This document shows, piece by piece, positions 24,260 to 36,030 of a DNA stretch of 64,000 nt. Position numbers and translations under genes: made by a program. Location: the NCBI RefSeq assembly GCF_964355755.1, contig NC_092680.1, forward strand, positions 16,035,001 to 16,099,000, given 5' to 3'. This DNA is from Antedon mediterranea (taxonomy: Eukaryota; Echinodermata; Crinoidea; Comatulida; Antedonidae). The notes below the pieces were generated by a model, which did no database searches, was not told the DNA's origin, and saw only the letters and a list, made by a program, of their open reading frames with translations. The first letter of the stretch is position 1. Each line of letters opens with the position of its first letter.

Positions 24260-25203
24260 TTTATTATTAATGTAATGCGAAATGAATTTTAACTTAATTA
24301 GTGTGTAAATAGATTGATTGATTTCCACAAAAAAAAACAGAGAAAATGCATTGTACAGGAATTTTAGTTATTGGTGAAGTTTACAATTGATTTGTAATTC
24401 AATCAAATTTGTTTATAATTAAATATGAGTTATTACGTTTTTGAACTTATTTTGTATTGATTGTTGTTAAAAACACAGTTGTGAATGAATATGATAACGT
24501 AAGTGCGCTGTATGTGTTTTAAAACGTTCTTTCCAATCAAACTATTTCATAGAAGTTTCGTCATGTAAGCTGATATAAGTGTTATAATAACCGCGCTAAG
24601 CCATGTATTAAATAAATGTGGACGATCTGGCCTAATTTTACTTAAGTGCTGAATGGTATTCGAAAAAAATATATATTCTTGAAAAGGCTGTCTAAACAAA
24701 TCGTATATGCACACCTCTTTGTAAGGAAAACATTGAAATCATAAAAACAAAAAATAACTTGAAATACTAATAAAGCCTACTATAGTTGTAGGGCTATCTA
24801 TACAGTGACCGTGTTGTACGCTGAACTCGAACAGTTAAAATGATGTGTACCAATTACTAGGGGCCAGAGGCCTAAAGTAAATAAAGTCAGGCGATAAGCC
24901 TGAATGAATGAATTGCACAAAAATACTATAAAAGCAAGAAAATAACGTATTCCTTTATAAATAAAAATTGCTTTGTAGTTCGTTCGTAAGGATCGAAAAT
25001 AATAAATATGATAAATTCCATCGTTTGTACATTAACGAACACAGATATGATTTTGTAAAGAGAAGGGCGGACGCCTTTTGTGTATTTGTTCTGCCCCAAG
25101 TGTACTTGATGGGTTGACACGAAGCGAAACTGTATGGCATTTTCCACCGAAATAGGGAGAGACTTGTGTTTTGCGATAAATAAGACGAAAAAAAAAACTG
25201 TTA
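24260..25203. other. No gene seen
   Basis: AT-rich. A tail-like phrase AAATAAAGTC...TGAATGAATGAATTG near 24880-24915 could be a LINE remnant. Confidence 0.35.
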
Positions 25204-25517
25204 TTAAAGATGTATTGTCCCCCTGTTTCTTTTTTTAATATGCCATTTTAATGTTACATATTAGTTATTCACTTTGACAAAAAATTGGATTGAAAAAAAA
25301 TCATTTACCTGAAAAAACTGTACTTTAAAGCAAAAAATAGTCAAATTGGCTGCCAGCCAAACTAAGGTTATTGGTTGAATTTGAGTAAAAACATTATTTC
25401 TATTGGATTTTTTCTATGGAAGTGAATAACTTTATTATAACTACAAAATAGCCTATTCAAAGTCCGATTTTATTAATTTTCATTTTTCATGTTTTTTGGG
25501 GGACAAAACATCTTTAA
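25204..25517. mobile_element. MITE with TTAA target duplication
   Basis: 306 bp (25208-25513) flanked by TTAA on both sides. The left end AGATGTATTGTCCCCC and right end GGGGGACAAAACATCT are inverted repeats with one mismatch in 16. There is no ORF. TTAA duplication is the piggyBac hallmark, so this is probably a non-autonomous piggyBac-like element. Degenerate relatives lie at 7.1, 19.7 and 28.0 kb. Confidence 0.85.
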
Positions 25518-27980
25518 CATTTCTAACATAAAATATCAATAAACATCATTAAATTACACAGTCGTACTAAAAAGATACATTTTATGCAACTGTTTTTTCC
25601 TAAAATGTTGAAATAAATTCAATTATCCTTTGATGATATGGTTTACTGTTCAAATGGCTAGTTATTCTCCAAGGAAGGTATACAATTTTTAGAATAATCC
25701 CTAAATTTAACGGACATGTAATAAAATCTATAGTATGCCAATCAATGATCTGTTAATACGTTATTGTTATTATGCAACGTTAACTACTCATTTGCATGCA
25801 TGATTCGAGCACATGTTATCTTTCTTACAGGTTAGGCGGGTTAGACCAGACTCATTCATAATGTATACGTATTTCAATACTTTATTTTCGTTGTGTTAAT
25901 TGATTGTTATGCAATTAAGTCTAAAAGTTAGACTATATGGAAGTCTACTTATGCTGTACTAAATACATCTATAATTTCAATTTTAAATCACATATTTTGG
26001 CTAATTGAATTTGATTGTTTACATTGAATTAAAACAATCGTTTATATGTGTTTAAAGGAAGTCTGGTAGTGCTAAAAAAAAATTAGTTAGGGTATAGTAA
26101 AGGGAAATTGTAATTTAACTGCACCCGGTTTTGCAATAAAATATGGCACTAATTAAAACAGATATTGTTCTTTATAACGAAGTGCAGTGTGGGTAAAATA
26201 ATGATGCCCTGATCACAATATCAAGCGAGTACAATAATTAGGCAATATATGTAAACGTTTAGGAGTACGTTTTTAATCTCTTGAGTGGGTCTATCCTGTC
26301 CTTATACCATGGTAAAGAATTAGAAATGTTGAGTGTTTAGTAGGCTAGATGATAGTCAAAACTATTATGTTACTGCTGTTATGTTACTGTTTTCTGCAAA
26401 ACGTCGTGAGGTGCCGATTAATCGTACGATCAAAACGGTACTGGGTAAGATCAACTAGCGTGCGTGTTCCCACCTAATTATCCATTCATAGAAGTACTGA
26501 TGAAGATATCAATCTGTGGCGACAATAGAATGGACCGGAGACCTGGCTATCTTCGACTTTTAAATAATAGAAAGTTTAGAAAAAATTGTGTTAGGGTACA
26601 AATGTACGTAGGCCTCGTATGATGTGTATGTTTATTGAAAAATGGTAATAGTTTTCTAAATCAATTTTTACAAGTTGTGATGAGAAAACTGATATTTGAT
26701 CGTTAGTTGACGTGTACTAAAGTGAAACATAAATAAAATAATAACAATTGTTAGTAAGATATAAGGAAAAAAGGCAAAGAAATTATGGGGCGACTGTACC
26801 AGAATATACAACAATAAGTATTGTAAGGTTAGAATACTAAAAAATTTAGGCGATCTTGTCAAAGGTCAAGCGCCTTCAGTCTGCCACGTTTCAATATTCA
26901 ATATTGAACTTGATTTTTCAACAATTGCATATTTAAACATGTTAAAGTGTAAACACACTGCAGTAAATTCGGTAGGTAATTTTGATTTTGTCCCATACCG
27001 TGCATTCCTTATGATCAATTAGGTTTAAATTAGGCAAATAACGAGGAAACACTTAATGAGATCAAGTAAAGTATTGGTTTACTTACTGAATTACAAATAC
27101 AATACTTATGATCATGATGAAATTAAATTGCATAAGTACTAACTTACATACATTTTTGTTTAATATACAATTTACAGTTCGACAACAAAATTATTATCAG
27201 CGGAACGAGATACAATTAGCACTTTTAAAAGCTATAAACTTTTGGTTTATTAGTATGCAAATTGGAATGCGCCCTCTATATCGTCACACATCGGTACCAA
27301 GTGTTTCTAAAAAGAAGTATAACTTTATAAAATGTGTGTATATATCCATAGTTTTGGCATGGTAATAAGTCCCTATGTGCTTGATAGCTCCAAACCCATA
27401 TATTCAGATTCGAGAGAAAACTGTGTTCTTAAATTCAAATTAAATAGGCCTACAGAAATTACCAATGTAATGCAGTGCAAAGCAAGTACAGTGAAATCGT
27501 ATAGTAGGCTATCGCTGATAAATAACAATCACAATAGGCGGAATTCATTAAATCCGATCGTTGTGATACCGATTTCAGTTAAATACTTCCATTCGGTATC
27601 ATTCATTCAAACATGTAGTAATAATAATCATGTCTGCAAAAATTATATAAAAACTGACATAAAAACTAAAATATTTGTAAAGAATACATTTATTGAAATG
27701 TCAATTAAACATCTAAATGCGACATATTTCCACGAATCATCCTTTTGCCTGATGGAATTTGTAGAATATGATTTATACCAAAGGTCGACAATTCTTAAGA
27801 ACCTAACCAATTATTAATTTCAATGCCAAATAGATTACATTTTTTTCCTACATAACTACGAGATTCGTCATAACGTAATGTTGTTGTTGAACGTTAAAAA
27901 CAGTGAACCATTCTATGAAGAATGTCGCCTGTTCAAGCGGCGGTAGTTACATTCAGCCATGCTACGATGTATAAATATAA
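25518..27980. other. No convincing gene; 161-codon open frame at 27332-27817
   Basis: AT-rich. The 161-codon frame is long for this composition, but its product shows no motif, signal peptide or domain that I recognise, and no splice or promoter context stands out. I treat it as probably chance. Confidence 0.3.
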
Positions 27981-27982
27981 CA

Positions 27983-28015
27983 CTTTTTTAAAAGATGTAT
28001 TGTCACCTAAAAACA
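27983..28015 (+). mobile_element. Terminal fragment of the AGATGTATTGTC MITE
   Basis: TTTTTAAAAGATGTATTGTCA matches the left end of the element at 25.2 kb, with CC changed to AC after GT. The body is not obvious beyond this point. Confidence 0.45.
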
Positions 28016-28124
28016 TGAGGAGAAATTTGCATTTATTTACGAAATATTTGCACATAAATTACAACAGTTTCAAAACGTGGATTGCAAATTCAACTGCTTA
28101 GAGTCTGACGCCTTGATCAACTAG

Positions 28125-28500
28125 CGCATTCGTTTTAAAATCCTGTTGCTGACATATAAGGCCATCAACGGATGTGCTCCAGCCTACATATGTGACATCA
28201 TTACTCCGTCAACCAACTCTTCGCTTCGTTCATCCAGCAGACTTCTTCTAAAACCTGGACCCCGTTCCAGAACTCGGTTTTACGGTGATCGTGCTTTCGC
28301 TGTCGCAGCCCCAAAACTCTGGAACACTCTACCACTCGAAATACGCTCATCAAAATCTGTTATCACATTTAAAACTAAACTCAAAACTCATCTCTTCAGA
28401 GAAGCATAATCGCACGCTACTACTTGCACTGATCTTGGAAAACACAGCGCTTTGAAACCTTTGTCTCTTGCGCTTTATAAATGTTATTTATTATTATTAA
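28125..28500 (+). mobile_element. CR1/L2-like LINE 3' fragment
   Basis: The frame reads RIRFKILLLTYKAINGCAPA, then FYGDRAFAVAAPKLWNTLPL and FKTKLKTHLF, the classic end of CR1/L2-type reverse transcriptase proteins, stopping at 28409. The 3' UTR ends CTTGCGCTTTATAAATG and then TTATTATTATTA. That tail resembles the end of the tRNA-derived SINE at 62.4 kb. Only the C-terminus survives. Confidence 0.9.
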
Positions 28501-29690
28501 AATGTTATTTATTAACTAAACGATTTAAAACATCTAATACCGTCCCCCATTACTATTGAAAATCTGGTTAATATAAAAGAGTAGGCATAAAAGCCAGGGA
28601 GATAAACTCTTTTATTTACCTAAACTATACGAGGTCGATACCTTTATAAGGATTATAAAAGGTCACTATGTCAAACCAATGTATACAAAACAGTTTTATA
28701 ATTGTATCACTGTTTATTTATTTATTTTTTAGTAGGTGGTAAACACAAACAAATGTACAAACCCAACATACAATACCAAGTATAATATACAAAAGATTGT
28801 TTACTGATATTGCTGCACGCACTAGGAATTAACAGTGATCTGACAATAATATAACAGAACGATGGATTTGGATCGGACTTAGCATACCATTGCCAAATAA
28901 TATGATCACTAGGTACGTTTAAATACAGAGACAAACACTAAAACCTGGAATGGCCCATTTAAGTAATCTTTTTCTGTTGAGTTTATTGACTTGAAGTATT
29001 AAATATATTTCTTTTATATAGTAAAACTCCAGTGGCACATCAAGAGGGTATGCAGCATAATATAAGCACACTATTTTTCAATATTTGGTTTGTTATGGTG
29101 TTTTGGGCAGATGGACTTCGAAATTGAAATACAGTAGAAAACCTCCTTTTGGACACCCATTCAGAAGACACCCTAGTTAGGGTACACTTCCATTGAAATA
29201 AATATCACAAACAAACAGATGTTCAGTAAACAATAATATTAATAAACAATAACATTTTTTAAATGTTATTTTTTTTAATGGGGTACATGGTCCCTTTAAA
29301 AGTTCTGAGCTATGCATAGCACAACTTCTTAAATACCTCCTTATACCGATATACATTTTTGTGAAAAATAAAAATATATATATATATTTTTTTACAAAAT
29401 ATATTTACACACCAGCTGTTGACCAATCGTAGTGTGTGAATTGCCCTATCTCTGTTTGTATTCTAATAGACTATCATTATATGTACAATCAACCTTAACA
29501 ATAAATATAAGTACAGCACAATACTTGGAAAAAAAACAATCACAATTAGATAAATCGGAATTATAACTTTTAGATAGATAAACTCACACAAACTGAAGTG
29601 TTTAAAACCATTTAGGGCACAACATATCTGTTAAAAGGTTAAACGTATTTATTCTGGTCCTCAAGCTTAACTGGAAATTGACGAAATTCG
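28501..29690. other. No gene seen; GGACACC-type repeat fragment near 29135-29210
   Basis: The phrase AAACCTCCTTTTGGACACCC...AAGACACCCTAGTTAGGGT resembles the sequence at 33.12-33.24 kb, so both are probably remnants of one repeat family. There is an AT dinucleotide run near 29370. Confidence 0.4.
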
Positions 29691-29915
29691 GATTAGGCCC
29701 TCCACTGACCAACAGCAGCTAGTAGTACAGCGCCTATCAGATCAGAACACTAGGAGACGATCTTTTTGAATAGTGTACCAAGTTCTTTAAAGTGAACCAT
29801 CACTTTCCGGTATATACAGCACCCGCCATTATTCCCAGGCGGTCTCTCTTCCAGAACGCATTTGGGCCTAATGTTGATTAACCTGACCGGTGTTTCAACG
29901 CAGTATAGCCGTATG
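29690..29915 (-). mobile_element. 5S rRNA-headed SINE
   Basis: Read on the minus strand, 29815-29910 resembles eukaryotic 5S rRNA: the reverse of TACAGCACCCGCCATTATTC and CAGGCGGTCTCTCTTCCAGAA corresponds to the 5S 3' half, and CAGTATAGCCGTATG to its 5' end. It is too diverged to be a working gene. A non-5S body continues to the left and contains GTGTACCAAGTTCTTTAAAG, also found in the tRNA-headed SINE at 62.6 kb. It sits just past the XPA poly(A) signal. Confidence 0.75.
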
Positions 29916-29960
29916 TTGTTTTTTCAATTTTTAATAACATATTATTCCAACATAATTTAA

Positions 29961-29966
29961 TTTATT
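29961..29966 (-). terminator. XPA polyadenylation signal
   Basis: AATAAA on the minus strand, 28 bp after the XPA stop codon. Confidence 0.6.
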
Positions 29967-29993
29967 ATTTACTGTACTAAACCTATAAATATT

Positions 29994-32900
29994 TCACATC
30001 TTTTCATATGTAAGTTTATGACCACACTCGCATTCCTTGCTGTACATGTCATTCTCCTCATCTATACAAACTTCCTCTCCGTAACTATGGTGATGCTCTG
30101 ACAAATCTCTAGTCCAAAGGCTAGTTCGAACTTCCTTTCTAAGAGCTATAAAGACAATAGTTTTTTGTGGATGTAAATTTGCTGAGCTGAGGTTGGCAGA
30201 GTTACCTAACTTCTCCACCCAGCCTAAATCTTATCTTGAGGCCTTCAGCTCAGCCTTACGCTTATTTTAAGGCCTTCCACCCAGCCTAAAGTTTATCTTA
30301 AGGCCTTCAACCCAGCCTAAAGTATATCTTAAGGTCTTCCACTAAGGCTAGGCTTATCTTAAGGCCTTCCACCAAGCCTAAAGCTTATCTGAAGGCCTTC
30401 CACCAAGCCTAGGGCTTATCTTAAGGCCTTCCACCAAGCCTAAAGCTTATCATAAGGCCCTCCACCAAGCCTAAAGCTTATCTTAAGGCCTTCCACTAAA
30501 GCTTATCTTAAGGCCTTCCACCCAGCCTAAAGTTTACCTTAAGGCCTTCAACCTAGCCTGAATTTTATCTTAAGGACATCAACCTAGCCTAAAGCTTATC
30601 TTAAGACCTTCAACTAAAGCTTATCTTAAGGCCTTCCACCCAGCCTAAAGCTTACCTTAAGGCCTTCAACCTAGCCTGAATCTTATCTTAAGGCCTTCCA
30701 CCAAGCCTAAAGCTTATCTTAAGGCCTTCCACCCAGCCAAAAGCTTATCTTAATGCCTTTCAACAAGCCTAAAACTTATTTTAAGGCCTTCCACTAAGGC
30801 TAAAGCTTATCTTAAGGCCTTCCACCCAGCCTAAAGCTTACCTTAAGGCCTTCAACCTAGCCTGAATCTTATCTTAAGGCCATCAACCTAGCCTAAAGCT
30901 TATTTTAAGGCCTTTCAACCAGCCTAAAGCGTATTTTAAGGTCTTCCACTCAGCCTAAAGGGCTTATCTTAAGGCCTTCCACCAAGCCTAAAGCTTATCA
31001 TAAGGCCTTCCACCCAGCCAAAAGCTTATCTTAAGGCCTTTAAACAAGCCTAAAGCTTATCTTAAGGCCTTCCACTAAGGCTAAAGCTTATCTTAAGGCC
31101 TTCCACCTAGCCTAAAGCTTACCTTAAGGCCTTCAACCTAGCCTGAATCTTATCTTAAGGCCATCAACCTAGCCTAAAGCTTATTTTAAGGCCTTTCAAC
31201 CAGCCTAAAGCTTATCGTAAGGCCTTCAACCTAGCCTGAATCTTATCTTAAGGCCTTCCACCCAGCCTAAAGCTTATCTTAAGGCCTTCAACCAAGCTTA
31301 AGGCTTACCTTAAAGCCTTTCACCCAGCCTAAAGCTAATATTTTGACCTTCCATCTATCCTAAAGATTACCTTAAGGCCTTCCACCAAGCCAAAAGCTTA
31401 TCTTAAAGCCTTTCACCTAGCCTAAAGCTTATCTTAAGGCCATCCACCCAGCCTAAAGCTTACCTTAAGACCTTCCACCTAGCTTAAAGCTTACCTTAAG
31501 GCCATCCACCCAGCCTAAAGCTTACTTTAAAGCCTTCCACCCAGCCTAAAGCTAATTTTTTGGCATTCCACCTAGCCTAAAGCTTACCTTAAGGCCTTCC
31601 ACCTAGCCTATAGCTTAGCTAAGGCCATCCACACAGCCTAAAGCTTACCTTAAGGCCTCCCACCTAGCCCAAAGCTTATCCTAATGCTTTCCAACCTAAG
31701 AAACATCTGTTAGCTGAAAGTACTTTTTGTATATTTCATGCCTAACTTTTGGATATCCACCGCTTTTTCTTTCTAACTACATCCAAAATGAATGGCATAA
31801 AACCATTAATATTATATACATATATATATTTTTGTAGTGTAGTGAAAAAAACCTTAAAAAGAAGTCCACAAATTACCTTGTATTTTTTTGTTAAATTTCT
31901 TTCGTTTTGCCTTCTCTTGATTGTCTACTCGTTTCTGCTTTTCCTCTTCAATTGCCTCAAAACTTTCCCATATTGATAACGCCTTTTCTTCTACCTGTGT
32001 AGTACACAACAGTTGTATTACTTGATTAGACAATTCCATATTTAACAATAGAGAATGAATATCAGGTGTTAAGTCCATTATGATTAAGGCCAATTTACAT
32101 AAACAACCGGTAATAACAATATAGGATCTACGTTATTCATTATGACCATTTACACGAAAAGCTGAGCAGACGGACGGTTTGCCGCTGAGAATAGATACTG
32201 AATCTACATGGGACAAGCTAAACAGTTTTCTGCTTACCGTTACCGCTCGTCTGTGTAAATTGGCCTTTAGAATGTTGTCAACTAAAATGTGTTGTATAAG
32301 AACAGCTTATTATATATAGCACATAGTTTTTCACTTTATTTGTATACCTTATATAGGCATCAATGCTCAATTGCAGGGAATAATTTCGCCAGTGTAGCAT
32401 AGCAAAAAGCTATACAAAAAAACCTTTTTGCTACACATTTCTACAATTGTGTAGCAAAAAATACAATACAAAACTATGTTTCTTAACTAAAAAATCATTT
32501 TGATTAGCAATTTTGCTAAACAAAATTTTCAAATGAAATTTTTCCCCGAATTGTATACTTTTTATAGTTATTGTACGGTCGAGAAAATATAATGCTTTGT
32601 TAAAGATTGAAGCGTTGAATCATGGCTTCCCACTCATTATTACAATTTTGTTTTATGCCATGTTATTTAAACATAATCAGTGTATCTAATGCTATTAATA
32701 GGCCTATCTAAAAATACTATATACTATTGTAATAAGACTTTGTTTATGTTAAGCATCTTGTGAATGTTTGTCTTGTGAACAGGATTGCCACCTTAAGAAG
32801 GATAGTTAATGAATTCGCTAATGGTTATCCAATTTGTCTAAATGTATAATAACAAAAAAAATATATAAAAAAATGATTTACCTGTTTTTTTAGATATAAT

Positions 32901-35753
32901 TTCATGTCTCCCCATTTGGAATTGTGAGGATTTTTTCTAAGAATGTACTTTAGTATTGGTTCCCGTTTATCTAAGTCTACATCCTTTAATAGGTAGTGGT
33001 TCCTTGCATCTGTCTTTGTAATCAGTTCATGCCGATCATCTTTATTTCTGTAGGGAGAAAAATTAGTAAAGTTTAAGGTTGTTTGAACTGACAATAAATA
33101 TTGGTACTACAGTAGAGTTAGGTCATTTGAGCATATTGAGGGAACACCTCTATTAAGGGGGCACTTTTCTGTTAAACGAAAAAGAGACAAGTAACCCCTT
33201 ATTAAGGGGAAACCCCTATTAAATGGACACGTTGTTGGGTCCCCTTAACCCTTTCACTGCACAAATGTTCTAAAACAAAATGTTCATTTTGACATCAATT
33301 CAGATACAATCAAATTTCATTTGGTAAAAAAGTAATAAGAAATATTGCAACTCTTTAAATTAAAGATTAATAATGTTGATACCGTATGATAACAAGATCA
33401 TATATTTTTATTCTTTCAACATTCTAATACAGTCTATCTAGAAAAGACGTCATCATGCTGCCTTGAAAAAAGGCCCTCTCTTTTCAAAGAGAGGGGCCTT
33501 GACATGGACTTCTTTTCGAGGTTTTAAGATACTTAAATTAAAAATTCCAACAAACCTGCAATCATCACAAATATGTTGATCAAAATGTTTTACAAGGTAA
33601 GAATCACGGAAGCCTTGTTGACAGTCTATACAGGAATAAGGATCAGACGTTAAATCAGGTGCTGTCAAGAAAACATACAGGAAACTTTTGGTTAATGAAA
33701 TTTGTTTATTGCCAACATCTGTCACAAACTAGAATGTCAATAGTTTTATTTCACCGGAATTATGGATGAAACTAAGCGAGAATTGTTAAAGCACCTTCAG
33801 TGGTTCTATCATTGATCAAGGGCTACTCTCATCAAGGGCTCACCTTGACAAGAGGAAAGGCATGGGCCAATACATCTGAGGCCAATACATCTGAGGCAGA
33901 TACTAGATGCAGGGGCTGCCATAAGAGTCACCAGTGCTGATATCAAATGCATAATGGGACCCCAGCTCCATACAGCACCCAATATTCCCAGATGATCTCC
34001 CATCCAAGCTCTAACAAGGCCTTGTTACTTAACTTGCTGATCTGACAGGTGTTTCAATGTGGTAAGCCATAAAAGAAATACTGTGATATTATAAAGATGT
34101 TTAGGCCATCCAAAACATAGTATTAATATTGTAATAATATGGAAAAAATTGTTTCCTTGTTTAAATAGATATAATTTTTTAGAAAAATGAGAAAAGAAAA
34201 ATACATAAAAATGAAAAACAAACCAACATTTCTAAATACTGCAACAATTATAAAATAAACAAACAATTTTCATTTTTATTTTCTTAATTGAACACAATGT
34301 GTAAGTGTGTATGCGCAAGCCATCACTTACGGCCAAATTACTTGCGTTCTTGTACTACTTATTTGTATGGTTTACATATGACAAATTGACTCAGACAATT
34401 ATACACTGCACTGTACTTAATAATAACATGATTTTCTATAAGTTAGCTCTTCTTATAAACAATATATAAAAAACACTCATTCCAGCTCAGCTGAACACTA
34501 AATGCCTGCAGCATTTTTTGAAAGCTTTTATTTCCAGATCGTTCATTCGATGGAAAATCCAAACTATTGCTTGTGATTGGTCAACTCGCTTACGTTAGGC
34601 ATACCGTACACTCTCACATTGTGTTCAATCGTGAACCAAGCTTAAGTAGGTAATACTATAAATATCACAAAATTCTAGTTATTATTAAACATATTATTAC
34701 CTGGTTCATGAACAATTTTAATAGGGGCTTTTTCGATTTCTTCATCCAGATCTTCTTCCAAAAGAAATCCAGCCCCTGTATCAATGAAACGTTTGCCTTG
34801 TACCACACTTTTCTCTCCTGCTGGTACAGCAGCACTGATCCTGTAAACAAAAAGATATTAAATAATCATGTTAGTATCTTAGATGACTAAAATAACTGAA
34901 ATCTATGGGGCGCCATATGCAGCAAAAGTATCATGCTAAAATGTGTAAATTTTAAAATACTATACATGTCTAATTTCTTAAAACGTAAAACGCATAATTG
35001 TTAAAATTTAAGTGTAGGCTGACAATACATATGAAAATGTGATGCATGATTGCTTAGATCTGTATTTTAACAACAATTTAGACTGTAAGTTTGAGGGATA
35101 TCTATATTTTAAAGGAGGATGAGGATGTGATTGTAATATCCGAGTCCTCTTGGACATTTCTATTTGAGGGACGCCCCATAAAAGATGACTAACGTAACAG
35201 TATTGGCCTAAACCTTAGATTAAGGGCCTTCCACACCTGTTCCGGCACAGTTTCTGATCAGCGCTGGGAAATCAAACCAAAAACGGCTATGCTTCTATTG
35301 ATTGGCACATAGCCGCATGGAGCATCCCGTTGATTTGATTTACCGGAACAGGTGTAAAAAACCTTAAAGTCCAGGATTATCTTGAAAACTTGAACAATTG
35401 AAATGGTGGCCTGAGGTAAGTTTTTTTTGACAACTTTAAAAAAGACTATGAATATTCATTTGGTATCAAATTATTAAAATGCAATGTATGTATAATTAAT
35501 ATAAAATTAATACAGTGATTTAAAAACAAGAAAAAGAATTAATAGATCTAGGCCTAGTTAGTAGATTAATTATGATGATTTACGTTTTTTCAGCTTTTTC
35601 TTTTGGATATGGTCTTGCTTTCAATCTAGCATTACGTAACATCAATGCACGCTGTCTATTTCTCTCAATCTTAGCTCTTTGCTTATCTGATAGTTGATTT
35701 GTCTCAATTGTATCGTGAGCGACACCAACTGAATTTTCTTCAATTGACGCCAT
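29994..35753 (-). CDS. XPA: XPA, nucleotide excision repair damage-verification protein (complete)
   Basis: Six coding exons on the minus strand: 35753-35584, 34840-34701, 33661-33556, 33047-32882, 31994-31877, 30145-29994 (stop included). All junctions are GT-AG and phases match, giving 283 residues against 273 in human. Landmarks in order: [20 protein letters not shown] (N-terminal RPA-binding region), [16 protein letters not shown], a C4 zinc finger C114-x2-C117-x17-C135-x2-C138 with the human spacing, [30 protein letters not shown] (DNA-binding domain), and the C-terminal [12 protein letters not shown] that in the family contacts TFIIH. In NER the protein scaffolds RPA, TFIIH and ERCC1-XPF at lesions in the nucleus. 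A TTTCTTTCCAG just before the start codon suggests an upstream 5' UTR exon. Introns carry a minisatellite, MITEs and a 5S SINE, but the coding sequence is unbroken. Confidence 0.97.
30220..31695. repeat. 31-bp minisatellite in XPA intron 5, about 47 copies
   Basis: The unit reads roughly AAGCTTATCTTAAGGCCTTC then CACCCAGCCTA, 31 bp, repeated for about 1.47 kb with point variants and a few short units. Groups of units recur (for example the TTCAACCTAGCCTGAATCTT variant at about 30665, 30855, 31130 and 31225), which indicates higher-order duplication. It begins about 75 bp from XPA exon 6 and ends about 180 bp from exon 5. Confidence 0.96.
32084..32269. mobile_element. Harbinger-type MITE in XPA intron 4
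   Basis: 180 bp (32087-32266) bounded by AGGCCAATTTACA and its exact inverse TGTAAATTGGCCT, with TTA on both flanks (32084-32086 and 32267-32269). A 3-bp TTA/TWA duplication fits the PIF/Harbinger superfamily. No coding capacity. It lies about 90 bp upstream of XPA exon 5. Confidence 0.8.
33110..33245. repeat. Remnant of a GGACACC/AAGGGG repeat in XPA intron 3
   Basis: Alternating AACACCTCTATTAAGGGG, CCCCTTATTAAGGGG and CCCCTATTAAATGGACAC phrases, with an internal palindrome. It resembles the fragment at 29.13-29.21 kb. Confidence 0.5.
33800..34075 (-). mobile_element. 5S rRNA-headed SINE in XPA intron 2
   Basis: On the minus strand, 34070-33970 follows 5S rRNA: GATCAGCAAGTTAAGTAAC, then CTTGTTAGAGCTTGGATGGG, then AGATCATCTGGGAATATTGG and GTGCTGTATGG. 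This includes the internal-promoter region, but with many substitutions. The body extends left to about 33800, with a short duplicated phrase GGCCAATACATCTGAGG. Confidence 0.82.
35220..35367. mobile_element. Short MITE with TTAA target duplication in XPA intron 1
   Basis: 140 bp (35224-35363) between TTAA copies. Ends are inverted repeats sharing ACACCTGTTCCGG. Non-coding; probably a piggyBac-like derivative. Confidence 0.7.
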
Positions 35754-35924
35754 ATTTCTAGATAAGCTGGAAAGAAAAGATGGAAATGAATGTTACAATC
35801 TTGATATTCAACGATGAGTCAATTGCCCTTTTACAAACTTCTCCAGGAACTTGTCTTCATTAATCGTGACTAGATTGGCCTAGGCTTAGCCATAGATACA
35901 GGTCAACCCGTAATACCCATCCAT

Positions 35925-36030
35925 CATGCCAACTCGTACCCAAATATTGGCTTACACTCGTACCCACAATTTTGGCTTACTCGTCGTACCCATCATATGG
36001 ATGAGCTGGCCCGTACCCATATTTTTAAAA
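35925..36030. repeat. Short tandem repeat, about 3 units
   Basis: CTCGTACCCA.AATTTTGGCTTA-like units of about 25-30 bp recur three times upstream of XPA. Confidence 0.6.

Noticed and set aside
27332-27817. 161-codon plus-strand frame
   Set aside because: No recognisable domain, signal peptide or splice context; AT-rich Asn/Ile/Lys composition fits a chance frame.
33970-34070. Functional 5S rRNA gene
   Set aside because: Many substitutions from 5S and a SINE body attached; a similar degraded copy occurs at 29.8 kb.
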